A DNA stretch of 64,000 nucleotides from Trebouxia sp. TZW2008 (taxonomy: Eukaryota > Chlorophyta > Trebouxiophyceae > Trebouxiales > Trebouxiaceae). The stretch lies in NCBI GenBank assembly GCA_002118135.1, contig BDIU01000023.1:249296-313295 (forward strand), in the 5' to 3' direction. The notes beneath the pieces were generated by a model that worked only from the letters and a program-made list of their open reading frames with translations, did no database searches and was not told the DNA's origin. Below, piece after piece: positions 12,570 through 23,600 of this stretch (positions within the stretch are counted from its first letter, which is position 1; every line of letters begins with the position of its first letter). The translations under genes and the position numbers were made by a program.

Positions 12570-15500
12570 ATGATCGCGCAGCCAAGCACGCGCCATACGC
12601 ATTGCTTTGTACACTGCAGCAGCCGACGCTCTGATCTATACATTGCATGCTCGCAAGCACAGCGCAAAACAGGCTGTGAGCGCGTCTTCAACGCAGCGCC
12701 GCGCAAGGTTCCATTTGCTGCTGCTTCAACAAGCAAAAGCGCTGTTCCAGCGGTATCCGAAGTCAGCAGACGAGACTTGATCTTGGCCACAGGAGGCATC
12801 CTCGCAGCAGGCGCGGGTCAGCCCCCTTGTTCCCTGGCTGACCAGCAGCTAGCTGCAGCAAGAGGTAGGCACAGGCTTATCAGCAGTTCCAACATGACCT
12901 GATTGGCATCGAAGGATTCCTCTAATTACATGCATGCCAGTCTTGTATTTATTCAATCGGCTGACACAGGGAACGAGGACTTGTCTAAGAGCTTGGAGGC
13001 TCGTGTTCAAGAGTTCACTCTTGACAACGGCCTCCACTTCATCGTTTTGCCGCGCCACACGGCACCAATAGTCTCCTGCCACACATACGCAGATGTTGGG
13101 GCCTTTGATGAAATTGATGGTCAAACAGGTACCAGCAGTCTATACTTGGCCTGCTTATTACCAACGAGCTGACAGGCAGCTCTATGTTCACCGTGCCTGG
13201 TGTGTGTGTGTGGACTGAACTTTGCAGCACTGCAGGAATTGCACATCTCCTCGAGCACATGGCATTCAAGGGTAAGCAGCGCTGTTCTGACATTTGACAA
13301 GCATCAACACAAATATTGGTGTTTGCACACAATAATACAAATGATGCAACATGCAGGCAGTCCACGCATCGGGACAAAAGACTACGCTACAGAAGCTCCT
13401 ATTCTTGAGGCCATGGACGAAGGTAGAGCCTGTCACTTTGAGCTGTGTTGTAATTGTGTCTAACCAATTGTTGCATGCACTGATGCACTTGCGAGTGCAT
13501 GCGGATACAATTGGTTTGCCTGCTCAGTAATGACATTGTGCATCAGCCTACCATCATAATTGTATCTGCTGCAAAGCTTTTCATCCTTGGGCTGTCAGCA
13601 AACACGATCCAACTGAAACAGGCACATTCGACAGCTTGATGTTCTCGCCTGATTGACTGGCAGTATCCCGCATTCAGTGTTGTGCAATCTTCAGATGCAA
13701 TCAATGAAACCACTTCCACTTACACCTCTGCATGTCTGTGGTTCTGGAATTCCAATGAAAGTCACATGGTCAATTTTTGATGTGTACGCAGTGTTCTACT
13801 CCATGAGGGAAACAGAGGCATCAGGCAGGGTAGGCTTGGCTCAGCACGACTTTTGTGTTGAATATCCCGTACCACAAGATGCTGATTCATTGCAGTGTTC
13901 TACTCCCTGAGGGAAGCAAAGGCATCAGATAGGTTAGGCACAGCACAGCATCTGTTGTGTGTTGTATGACAATATTTGTTGTGTCACTGCAGTGTTCTAC
14001 TCCATGAGGGAAGCAGAGGCATCAGGCAGGGTGGGCCTGGCTCAGCAGCTGAATGACAAGTTGCAGAAGCTGGAGGAGCAGGCAGGGGCTTTCAGTATCC
14101 CCAATGAGTTTGGCTCAACTCTGTCTCAGGCTGGAGGAGTGGGGCTGAATGCAACAACCTCCCATGATGCCACTCGCTACTTCATGGCTTTGCCTGCTAA
14201 CAAGCTGGAGCTGTGGTTTGCTTTGGAAGCAGAAAGATTCCGGGTAAGCACGCTGTTTTATTTGCGTTGGCGCAACATGTCTTTGGACAGAATTGTTTGG
14301 AGGCAGTTCCAGGAAGTGAAAGCACAAGTCCACTTTCATGGTACACTCTGCCAAACTCCGCCAAGCTTGTCCAGCAGGCATCAGTCTGATGCTTCAAGCA
14401 CGCATCATGCACTCACCAAACCATCACCACGCACTTACAAGCATGCACCATGTATGCACCAAGCACTCATTGCACACTCACCATCCACTCACCGTGCACT
14501 CACCATTTATTCACCAAGCACGCACCGTGCACTCACCGTGCAGTCTTCATGCACTCACCAGGCACTCACCAAGCACTCTCCAAGCGTTCAGCATGCACTC
14601 ACCATCCGCTCACCATGCACTCAAGCTGCACTCACCATTCATTCACCAAGCACTCACCACACCCTTGCCATACTTTCGCCGAGCACTCACCATGCACTCA
14701 CCGTGCACCCACCATGCACTCACCAAGCACTCACAGAGCACATATCACGCACTCCAAAAGCGCTCACCACATGCTCACTAAGCGCTCACCATGCGGTCAC
14801 TAAGCATTCACCATGCACTCGCTGTGCATTTGCTATGCGCTCACCAAGCACACATCATGCACTTACCATTCAACCCAAACCATCCCCACGCCCTCACCAA
14901 GCATGCATTATGTACGCACCAAGCACTCACTATACACTCACTATGCACACACCTGACGTACCATTCACTAGTCAAGCACTCGCCATGCACTCACCATGTA
15001 CTCACCGTTCACTCACCATGCAGGCTCCAGTTTTCAGAGAGCTGTACAGCGAGAAGCGTGTGGTGCTTGAGGAGCGGCGCATGCGTGTTGATGACTCACC
15101 CATGGGCAGATTTCAAGAGAGCTTTGCTGCAGAAGCCATGACTAACAACTACCGCCGCCCTGTCATTGGCTACCCAACTGACCTGGCCACTCTGGGCCGC
15201 AGAGAAGTGCAGAGCTTCTTCAACCAGCACTATGGGCCACAAAGGCTAAGCATTGCTGTTGTTGGAGATGTGCAGACAGAGACGGTGAGTGCTGTGTGAT
15301 TCAGCAAAACTGCTGTTGGTGCTTTGTCAAGGGGCACAAAGCAGTGCTTAGACACACTTGCTGTTGTCTAAAGCATGCTGAACTGACTTTTGAAGCTGGC
15401 TTGATACAACTTGCTGGCCCCCCTGGGCAGCATAGCGGTAGACTTGTAACATCAGGAGCAATGGACTGTCTTCTTGAAGTGTGAATCTTGTGAGCAGGGG

Positions 15501-17344
15501 GCTTTCTAGTATTTGGCAGTTTGCAATGTCGCCATAGTCTCAAATACAAATGCAAGAACCCCTCTCACGTCAGCTGATGGCGAGGGACAGTTTCACATCA
15601 ATCCACAGTGTACGACAAGACAGAGCGCCTTGATCAAGTTTGCTTGTTCAGTGCAAATCTGTCACACAGGTGAGAGATCTGGCAGAGAAGTACTTTGGAG
15701 GGTGGCAAAGCATGAGCAGCCTGCCTCAAGCCGGTGCAGCATCTGAGGCTGAACCCCTGCCTCGCCCCCCTGCGGGTCAAAGGCACTTTGAGCAGGGGTC
15801 AAAGGCAGGACCTCTGCTGATGCAGGCCTACTATCGCCCCTCAATGACCAGCAAGGACTCTGTGCTATTTGACATCATCTGGTATGAGGTTGCCTACTGC
15901 TACTCACTGGCTGGCTCGCTCATTCACCCAGCCACTCACCCACCACCAACCCACCCGCCCGCCCGCTCACCCATCCACTCACTCACTCACGCGCTTGCTT
16001 GTTCTGTCAATCAGTCGGTGAGTCAATCAATCAATCAATCAATCAATCAATGGGTTTTCACTGGCTTGGGAACATGACAGGGGTCATACAGACCATCTCA
16101 TGTAGATCAAGCTGTCATGTCTGTCGCTTCATGAATAAATTGCTACGTGATCGTCTCTTCTGCTGACAATCTGTCAGGGCTATGCTGCAATCTGCTGCAG
16201 ACCATCCAACATAGCCCATCTTGTCATGTTGTGATTGTGTGCATGGCATACAAGCTCTCTTCTTGCTGCAAGATCTGTTGACGCTGCCAACATGCCATAT
16301 GTTGCTAGCCACTCGGTTGCTGTTAGCTGCAAGAGTATTCAGATCGCAAATTGTGCATGCCATGTGCTCAAAATTCACTAGGTCACTTGATGAGTGACTG
16401 CATATTGAGCGATGTTCACGCGCCACATGTGCCAGCTGACAGCACAGCAAATTGGTACTGCGCAGCATAAACCTCTGCAAACTGCTTGCTAGTCGCTTGG
16501 TACCAATATTGTTTTTTGCTACAAATGCAGTGATCTATTGAGTGGGTCAAGGACCTCAAGGTTATTCAAAGGCCTGGTGGAAACAGGGCAGGCCTATCAT
16601 GCCAATGCTGTGCCCAGCTACCCTGGCGAGAAACATCCAAATGCCTTGGTGCTCTTTGGCCAGCCCAGCAATGGGGTCAGTCTAGACACTTTGGATCAGG
16701 CCTTCCAGAAAGAGGTTCAAGGGCTGATCCACAATGGCCCTACAGCCAAGGAGATGGCTCGCATAAAAAAGGTGGGTGCGTATTTACCTACCTGGGCGCT
16801 TATTTTTCAGGAGATGCAGCCAACAATGGCTTGAACAAAGCAGCACATGCAAGGTATGGGTCTGTGTGCTGTGAAATCAGCAGATGTGTCAAGATAAGGC
16901 TTTCTGTGCGTCAGAGCTTTCAGCGCACAAGCAGCCTTTGGCAGAAGGTTGTGCTTCTATGGCTGAATGTTATAGTCAGCATCATGATCAATGCTGATCC
17001 AGGCTGGCAACAGCCTGTTTATGCAAGCTAAGGTCAGTGCATTATTCGTGCCCGTGCCCCATATGGACATTGAGAATAGCCAGGTTTGATACCTGCAGGC
17101 TACGAAGCTGACACTTGTCGATGCCATCCGCTCCAATACCAACATGGCCTCTGCACTATGCTCCTATCATGTGAATGCCGGAAGCTGGAAGAAGCTTCTG
17201 GGTGATCTAGAGCAGGTGGACCAGCTGACAGCCACTGACATACAAACCTTGGCAGCAGCAACGTTCCAGGAAGACAACATGTACACAGGATACATGCTGA
17301 AAGAGGGGTCAGCTGTTGGCAGCAAAGCAGGGCTTGTGTACTGA
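12570..17344 (+). CDS. M16 (pitrilysin-type) zinc metalloprotease, plastid-targeted
   Basis: Nine exons join in phase to 588 residues: 12570-12864, 12970-13128, 13236-13271, 13357-13422, 13993-14243, 15024-15284, 15670-15881, 16531-16771 and 17099-17344 (TGA). The 36-base third exon encodes the inverted zinc motif HLLEH (about residues 155-159), the HxxEH signature of M16 peptidases. The N-terminal catalytic half is followed by the usual inactive half, with SGSRTSRLFKGLVE. The length fits single-chain M16B enzymes that work as dimers. The first 60 residues are rich in Ser, Arg and Ala like a chloroplast transit peptide. SRRDLILATGG and a short Ala/Gly-rich hydrophobic stretch follow, as in twin-arginine signals, so the thylakoid lumen is the likely site. 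TGTAA, the usual green-algal poly(A) signal, lies at about 17399. Three introns carry tandem repeats. Confidence 0.9.
13790..14060. repeat. Triplicated start of M16 exon 5
   Basis: The junction CAG|TGTTCTACTCCATGAGGGA plus about 45 exon bases occurs at 13790, 13893 and 13993. Only the last leads into the rest of the exon. The second copy has CCCTGAGGG where the others have CCATGAGGG, which puts a stop in frame. Confidence 0.85.
14398..15020. repeat. Minisatellite of 11-bp units in an M16 intron
   Basis: About 620 bases of degenerate GCACTCACCAT / GCACTCACCAA units fill the intron almost up to the acceptor at 15022. Because 11 is not a multiple of 3, every frame reads the same His/Ser/Thr/Leu-rich nonsense, which creates long but meaningless open frames. 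Confidence 0.9.
15905..16050. repeat. Simple repeats in an M16 intron
   Basis: A stretch rich in CACTCACC and CCACC words is followed by a TCAA microsatellite at 16023-16050. Confidence 0.85.
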
Positions 17345-18181
17345 CAGTTTGAGGATGCCAAATCAGGATGAATCCTTGCCTAACACTTTTTGCTTGCTGT
17401 TGTAATGCTTGGTGAGTGCTTTTGGATATTTATCGAGCCCATGAATTATGCGTCATTGTTTGTGTGATGAAAGATGCTGTTGGAAGCCATGCGATTGATC
17501 GCTGAATCTGCTCGATGCAGCAGAACTACTTTGCCACAGTCGAGGACAGACACATGCTGACACTGCTCAGCAACCGAACATGATCGAGGATGTTTGCGTG
17601 CATTGATGTACATGAACATCGTTATGAGAAGCTCATAGACTGTATCATGGTTGCAAACACTGAAGTTGCAACTCAAAAGAAGAGACACCCTCAATAAGAT
17701 GTTTTGTGTGTAGAGACCAATAAATTAGAGCTGAGGCGCAGAGGAAATGCGCTTTACCATAGATTTGTCTAATTGCAACACAAGCTCTGAACGCTGCCAA
17801 GCAGTAAATACATAGGGCTGTTGATGCTGTTGCACTACTGGCTGATCTGATGCAACCTTACATAGAGCAGTTGTGCAATGGCACCTCTGTGTCTGACTCA
17901 GTTGACTTTCCTGCAGAAAGCAATTCAATACATGTAAGCAGCACATGTGCCTTTATACACTTTGCAGTCCAGCAGCTCACCCAAATTCAGCTTGCCTAAC
18001 AGTATGTGGCGCAACAGGATTGTGCACATGTTGGATTTGCACATGTTGGATTTGCACCTGCAGATCAGCCCTACAACAAATCAAAAGCTGTGCAGATTCG
18101 GTTTGCTAAAACGCTCTGACTAGTTTCCTGCTGGTATGTCCCCAAACGACCCAATCGCCTGGGCAGAAAATATTGGGAACC
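17345..18181. other. Intergenic between convergent genes
   Basis: The M16 and GPN2 genes end towards each other. A 15-base direct repeat (GCACATGTTGGATTT) lies near 18022-18053. No gene is supported. Confidence 0.5.
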
Positions 18182-20204
18182 CTACTTTGCCTGGTTTGTA
18201 GATTCTGGAAAACGCTCTTTGATATGCTTGTCAACATACTTCTCCTGATACATCATTATCATGTCACTGGTGTCTTCGCTTGTGAGGCCTGCTCCATAAA
18301 CAAATTCAGCAGGGTATGGGTTCTTGCCGTTTGCCAAGCCAGCAAACACATGGCCATTGGCTTTGTCTATTAGAGACAGGACATGCTGTACACTCTCCTT
18401 GTCTTCGATGGCCAGAGGTGTGAAGTGCAGGAGGCCATAATCCTCGACTACCTACATGAGCGCAAACCTGTTTGGTGTCTGACCTGTGCTGCAACAGTGA
18501 ACCTGATCCAGTTGCGGACTCCATTCTGACTCTTTGGTGTTGCGTTAGACGCCATTAGTGGTCTAAATGATGACTTGAAGCTGTTGCTACCCCAATGTCT
18601 TGCAGGGGCAAATCAGCAGGCCTTGCTCAGGCATTCATTGTATTGTGGCCAATTCCATGAGCAAGGTATTTTTGACAATCATCCATCATGTCGAGCCACT
18701 CTGTTGGGAAGCCGTGTTGGGCAAATGTGTTGAGCAAATGGCAATTAGGTCGTCCAACTATGTTGGCCAGATTTGTGACGCAAGTATGAAGGCCTGAAAC
18801 AAGCAACTTTGGAATCAAATGATCTTCACTGACCTCACAAAGCCCTTGACTGAGCTTGCGATAGCGCTTGGAGAATGCATCCTGGCCCATGGCTTGAACC
18901 AGGTATGACAAGTCTTGCACCTACATTGCAATCGCATGAGCCTGGGCCTTTTGCAGATAGGCGCAAGACCAAAGTGCGCTCGGTGGCTGTCAACCAGACA
19001 GTAATCAAGCCTAGCACTAGCAATCCAGCCAGTAAAGTACAAGTCGTCAAGACATAGCTGGCAAGCAAACAAGCACAGAACAGCAGACTGCGTCACTTAC
19101 AGTACATACTACATACTTGGGCCCTACATACCTCTGCAAGCCCTACGTGCAGAACGCACCAACAGGTGGTGACTACCTGTGTGTAGAAGTCCAATTTGAA
19201 CTGCAGCTTGCCATACTGTTCAATCAGATCTATCTTGGACAGCAGGTTCACATGCGGGAGCTCTAGGTGCAGCATGGTTGAGAGTGACAACAGCAAGGCG
19301 CTGATGTACTTGGCTGAATCCGTGCATAGATGCGCATCAACGAGGTGGACTGCAGCAAGCCTGCAGACAGAACGCCACATATAAGCTACCCTCTGACCAG
19401 TCAAATGCATAAACATGGTGTGTGCAGTGGCCCCCATTTACAAGGTGAACTACAGCAAGCTTGCAGGCAGAACACTACATGTCAGACTCACTCTGACTGA
19501 TTACATGCATACTTAAATGATGATGCATCAACTGTGACGCATTGCATGACTATTGTCAGCTGAGAAATGCGTCAGGCAGATGGTGCATAGTGAAGTGACA
19601 CGAGTTTGGTGTTATATTGCAGCTGATGGTTGTGAGTCACCTGTAGTCCCATTTGTTGGTGATTGTGTCCACAATATGTTTCAGGCTTTCATGTAGAGTG
19701 AACAATTCCACCTGACCTGGCAGATCAAAGAGAACGTACACGACTTCCTCTGCAAACATCACTGCCACTGTTGCATGATGAGCCTTGTATTGACTTAGTA
19801 TGCCAGATCAGATCAATCTGCACCTTTTTGAATGCGCTCAAGCTGTTCCTGTAGCCAGTCCAAATTGCTGTCTAGATAGTCCAAGCAATACACCAGGCCT
19901 GCATGACAAGCTTCAGATCATTTGCTGGCCGCAAAATGAGTAAACTTTAGTAAACACAGGACCTTGCTTGGACTTGATGTTGCGTACCTCCGTTTGGTCC
20001 AAGACCCAAGTTCTGTTGAACTTCAGCCAAAGTTACCAGTTCGCTTATGTCTACTGCGCAATCGTAAGGCAACGCGTCGTTTGCTGGATCTAAGTTGACC
20101 ACGACCGTCTTGCGCCCCAGGAGGGTAAGGTATTGTTGCATGCCATTGCAATAAGTCGTCTTTCCGCTGCCCGCTGGACCTATCACCAATTGGCCAAAGG
20201 GCAT
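18182..20204 (-). CDS. GPN2: GPN-loop GTPase 2
   Basis: Six exons on the minus strand: 20204-19988, 19898-19824, 19749-19641, 19360-19177, 18920-18834 and 18451-18182, all in phase, 313 residues, stop TAG. GPN GTPases assemble RNA polymerase II in the cytoplasm and help its nuclear import. The P-loop GPAGSGKT (residues 9-16), the Gly-Pro-Asn loop in LGPNGG (about 69-71), the switch motif [14 protein letters not shown] and [14 protein letters not shown] are intact. The length matches the family (about 300-310). The start is placed at the Met of MPFGQLVIG because relatives begin there; an in-frame Met two codons earlier (20210) is possible. The FAD oxidoreductase stops 425 bases upstream on the same strand. 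Confidence 0.95.
19338..19512. repeat. Duplicated start of GPN2 exon 4
   Basis: The acceptor region and first bases of exon 4 (19338-19412 on the plus strand) recur with about 25% differences at 19443-19512, in the intron upstream of that exon in the gene's direction. Confidence 0.6.
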
Positions 20205-20210
20205 GAGCAA

Positions 20211-20634
20211 CGCTCACAATTCAGCCGCTCCAAATGCGGCACGCGACCTCTCATGCGCTCGCATCAATTGCTGAAAGCAGCGCTGAAAGTCAAATGTCGC
20301 AAGTCAGGAAGGGCCGATGGCGCAGCCCTATGAGAAGCTGCTTGAGCATCTGACCTGCATGCCAGATGTGAAGCAATGCACATCATCATAATTTTGCAAA
20401 TAGATTGCTGCATATTTGCCAGTGCTTGTCGAGTTTGTTTTGTGTGTCTCCTTTTGATCGTAGTCAAAATTGGAAAGTGGACAGGTTATGCCTGAGCGAT
20501 GCGTCAGCGTTCCATCAACATGATGAGTCTTGCTGGTCAGCTGTTGATATGTGCCATGGACTGTCCAGCGAAAGGCTCCAGCGTCTCATGATCAGCAAGC
20601 TGGTCGGCCTTTACACGCAAGGACCCAGGCACTG
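20211..20634. other. Short intergenic region
   Basis: Between the GPN2 start and the FAD oxidoreductase stop. A minus-strand TGTAA (20610-20614), a candidate poly(A) signal, lies about 20 bases after that stop. Nothing else is supported. Confidence 0.5.
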
Positions 20635-23600
20635 TCAGTTCTTGATGTCATTTGCACTTCCATATTCGAATGCCTCAACAAGTCGGTCCCATCTCCACAA
20701 CAATTTTGGCTTTGACCTGAACAGGCGCCGAGGCATTGGGTCTACAAACTTGGTCAACTTATACATCGTATCATACCAAAGGATGCCTGCAAAGCTCTTT
20801 GCAAACAGAGCACCAGCCTTTGGTGACTGCATAAACTTGGTCATATTTACTATGAGGCCAGGAGACTTGACAAGCTGGGTCCCAACAATGCGTGTAAGAG
20901 AGCTTGCTTGCATGTAGTCTTGCATGAATGGCTTGTATACCCCTTCACCCATGTTCTTCATCTCTGCAAAGCTGGCGCCAATGTACTTGTTGATGATTTG
21001 CTCGTCAATGTTCTTGAAGCTTTGGCCTGCCCTGGTCCCCATGCTCTGTTGCATTGCAGCGGTGATAGAGATTGCTGGTGAGTGAGGTTGCAAGAGCTGG
21101 AGTGCATCTTTGCTCATCACGCCTGCTGCCAGTGCGTCATCAATGCCATGAGTCAGCCTCCGTAAATGTCTTGCAATTGCCCCAAAGCCTGCAGCAAATG
21201 CGGTGCATGAAGCTTGATGCATTTTCAAGATATTCTGGAGTGCAGGCTGCACTTGGCTTTGCAATGAGCCATTGGGTACAGAATGAATGTATGCACAATC
21301 AACAGCTGACTCGGCTGTGAGGGGCGACAGTCTGTGTCTTGTGCCATTGCACTTCCATACCACCACAATGACATCTGTTTGGCTAAATGGTGACCAGGAA
21401 GCAAAAGTCAGGAATGCACTGCAAAGTCATTTGGCTGTCAAGCGTAAGCGATGCTTCCAAGTCACAATCATTGAGTTTGTTGCAAACAGCTCACGAGGCA
21501 GCATCAGCATCGCCTGCAAAGCTGAGGGATGAGCTGTTGCCAGAAGCACTCCAAATATGCACAAGTCAAGCTTTTGACAACTGTTCGCGGCAGCAGCAGC
21601 AGCAGCACCACCTGCAAAGCTGGGGCCTGAGCAGTCGGCAGAATCTTCTCAACCGGAAAAGACGTCCCCTTTTTGCTCTAAAAATTCAAACATCAAGGTT
21701 CTGATGATGATAGGATGACAAGCTTCCAAGCAGCAGCAGCAGCAGCAGCAACACCTGCAAAGCTGAGGGCGGAGCAATTGCCAGAAGCATCTCCCACATG
21801 CGCAAGGCAAGCTTTGAAGTTACAAGCTGATCAGTCAGCAGCACAGAGACAGCAGCGTCAACTGCAAAGCTGAGAGCTAAGCGATTGCCACAAGCATCTC
21901 AACTCAAAAGTCAAGCATCTGGTATCATCTCCTTGCCAAGCTTTTAGATGTCAGATCAAGCTTTTGATACCGTCTACAAGTGGCGGCAGCATCACCTGCA
22001 AAGCTCAGAGCTGAGCGGTTCCCGGAAGCATCACCCACGTGCACAAGGCGTGAGGTGCAGGCCTTCAGAGGGCTGGCTTCCCAGTTGGGCACAAAGCCAA
22101 AGAAAGCGCGTTTGATGCTCACGCCCTCCAAGTCGTTGCAGCCCCTGTACTCTGGCAGGAGCTGCAGGTACTCTGCATACATCTCCTCCAGACTAATACG
22201 CCCTGCAATGTTCAGAAGCATTACTTGGGGCTGATGTGTACATCACTTCCCAATCGGGCCCAATCTCAAAGAAAGCGTGCTTGATGCTCACTCCCTCTAA
22301 GTCCTTGCAGCCTCTATACTCTGGCAAAAGGCGCAGGTACTCTGGTACATCTCTTCTAGACTAACCCGCCCTGCACTAGTTGCAATGCTTGCAGACTGCA
22401 AGTTCTCAAGAGCTTGATCCAGGCTTCATCACAAAGCACAAAAGGCAAGATGACTCCTTTCAGCATACTTGCTGTTGACTAGCACACGCAAGCAGAACCC
22501 TCCATGGCTGCATTGTTTCCAGCACTGTGCAAGCACAAAAAGCAGCATGCTTGCAGGCCACCCAATGTACGAAGCAAGCAGAAATTGGCTACAAGCATTG
22601 CATGCATGTGACAACGAGTCCGATAATGCATCAAGCACGAATGGTGGCACATTCTATGGCTGTGAAGCAAAAGCGCTGTGCAACAGCAAGATACAGCAGC
22701 AGTCAGCAGGGTGTACCTGGCGTGGGGTCAGTGTATGCAAACATGTAGGTGGTGAGGCCATCTCGGGCTGGGAAGACCTCCCAAAACAGCTGCAGCTGCT
22801 TCTCCCTGCATGCCAACCCATGCGTTTGAGCCTTAGGTGATGAGTTCCCCGCATGCAGCGAAGCACTTGAGGTGGAGTTCAAACTGCCTAAGTTCAGATG
22901 TAATTCATTCAGGCAGCTCATCACTGCCTGACAGTGCAGAAACAGAACATGCATTTGTTTGTGCAGACACAGTATGGAGTAGAGGCAAGTTGCCAAGCTG
23001 CGAGTGACTACAAGTTGCCAGCAAATGCACACTGCTAAGTCTAGTGCATGGGAATGTGGACCTGTCAAAACGGGTGAAGAAAAGGAGGAGACTTCCCTCT
23101 TTACGCTGCCTAGGATAGGACTGTGATGTAGGCATAGAAGTGATTTGATCAAGCACGCAGTCTGGATTGTAGCATCACCTGTCAAGGGGGGTGAAGGAGT
23201 ACAGGAGGTCTGCATGGGTGCAGGGGGGCAGCCCCTGGGCGCAGCTGCCCACCATCAGCACCACACTGTCTGGCTTGGCCCCTTGCCGGCTCTGTGCTGC
23301 AATTGGGCTCCAAGCTCCCATGCAATCCAGCATCAGCCGGCTATGCAGCACCACCTACAACACCACTCAACACTCATTTTAATTAACATTCCCACTGTTG
23401 AGGGCAACAGATTGGCTCTAGTGTTATCAAAGAGAGGCAGACTCATGCATCGTCTGGGTGTGAAGCAACAACCTTTCACCACCAGACTGTTGATGCTGCC
23501 ATTGATGACCCTTCCCCCGAAGCAACAGGACTTCAGGCTCCTATGCAATCAAGCATCAGCTGGCTGTGCAGTACATTCTCCCAACTCTTAGCATATCTAT

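Noticed and set aside
13959..15299. A 446-codon open frame across the M16 region
   Set aside because: It joins a real exon, an intron made of 11-bp minisatellite units and the next exon. The His/Ser/Thr part is repeat translation; splice sites at 14243 and 15024 fit the protease frame.
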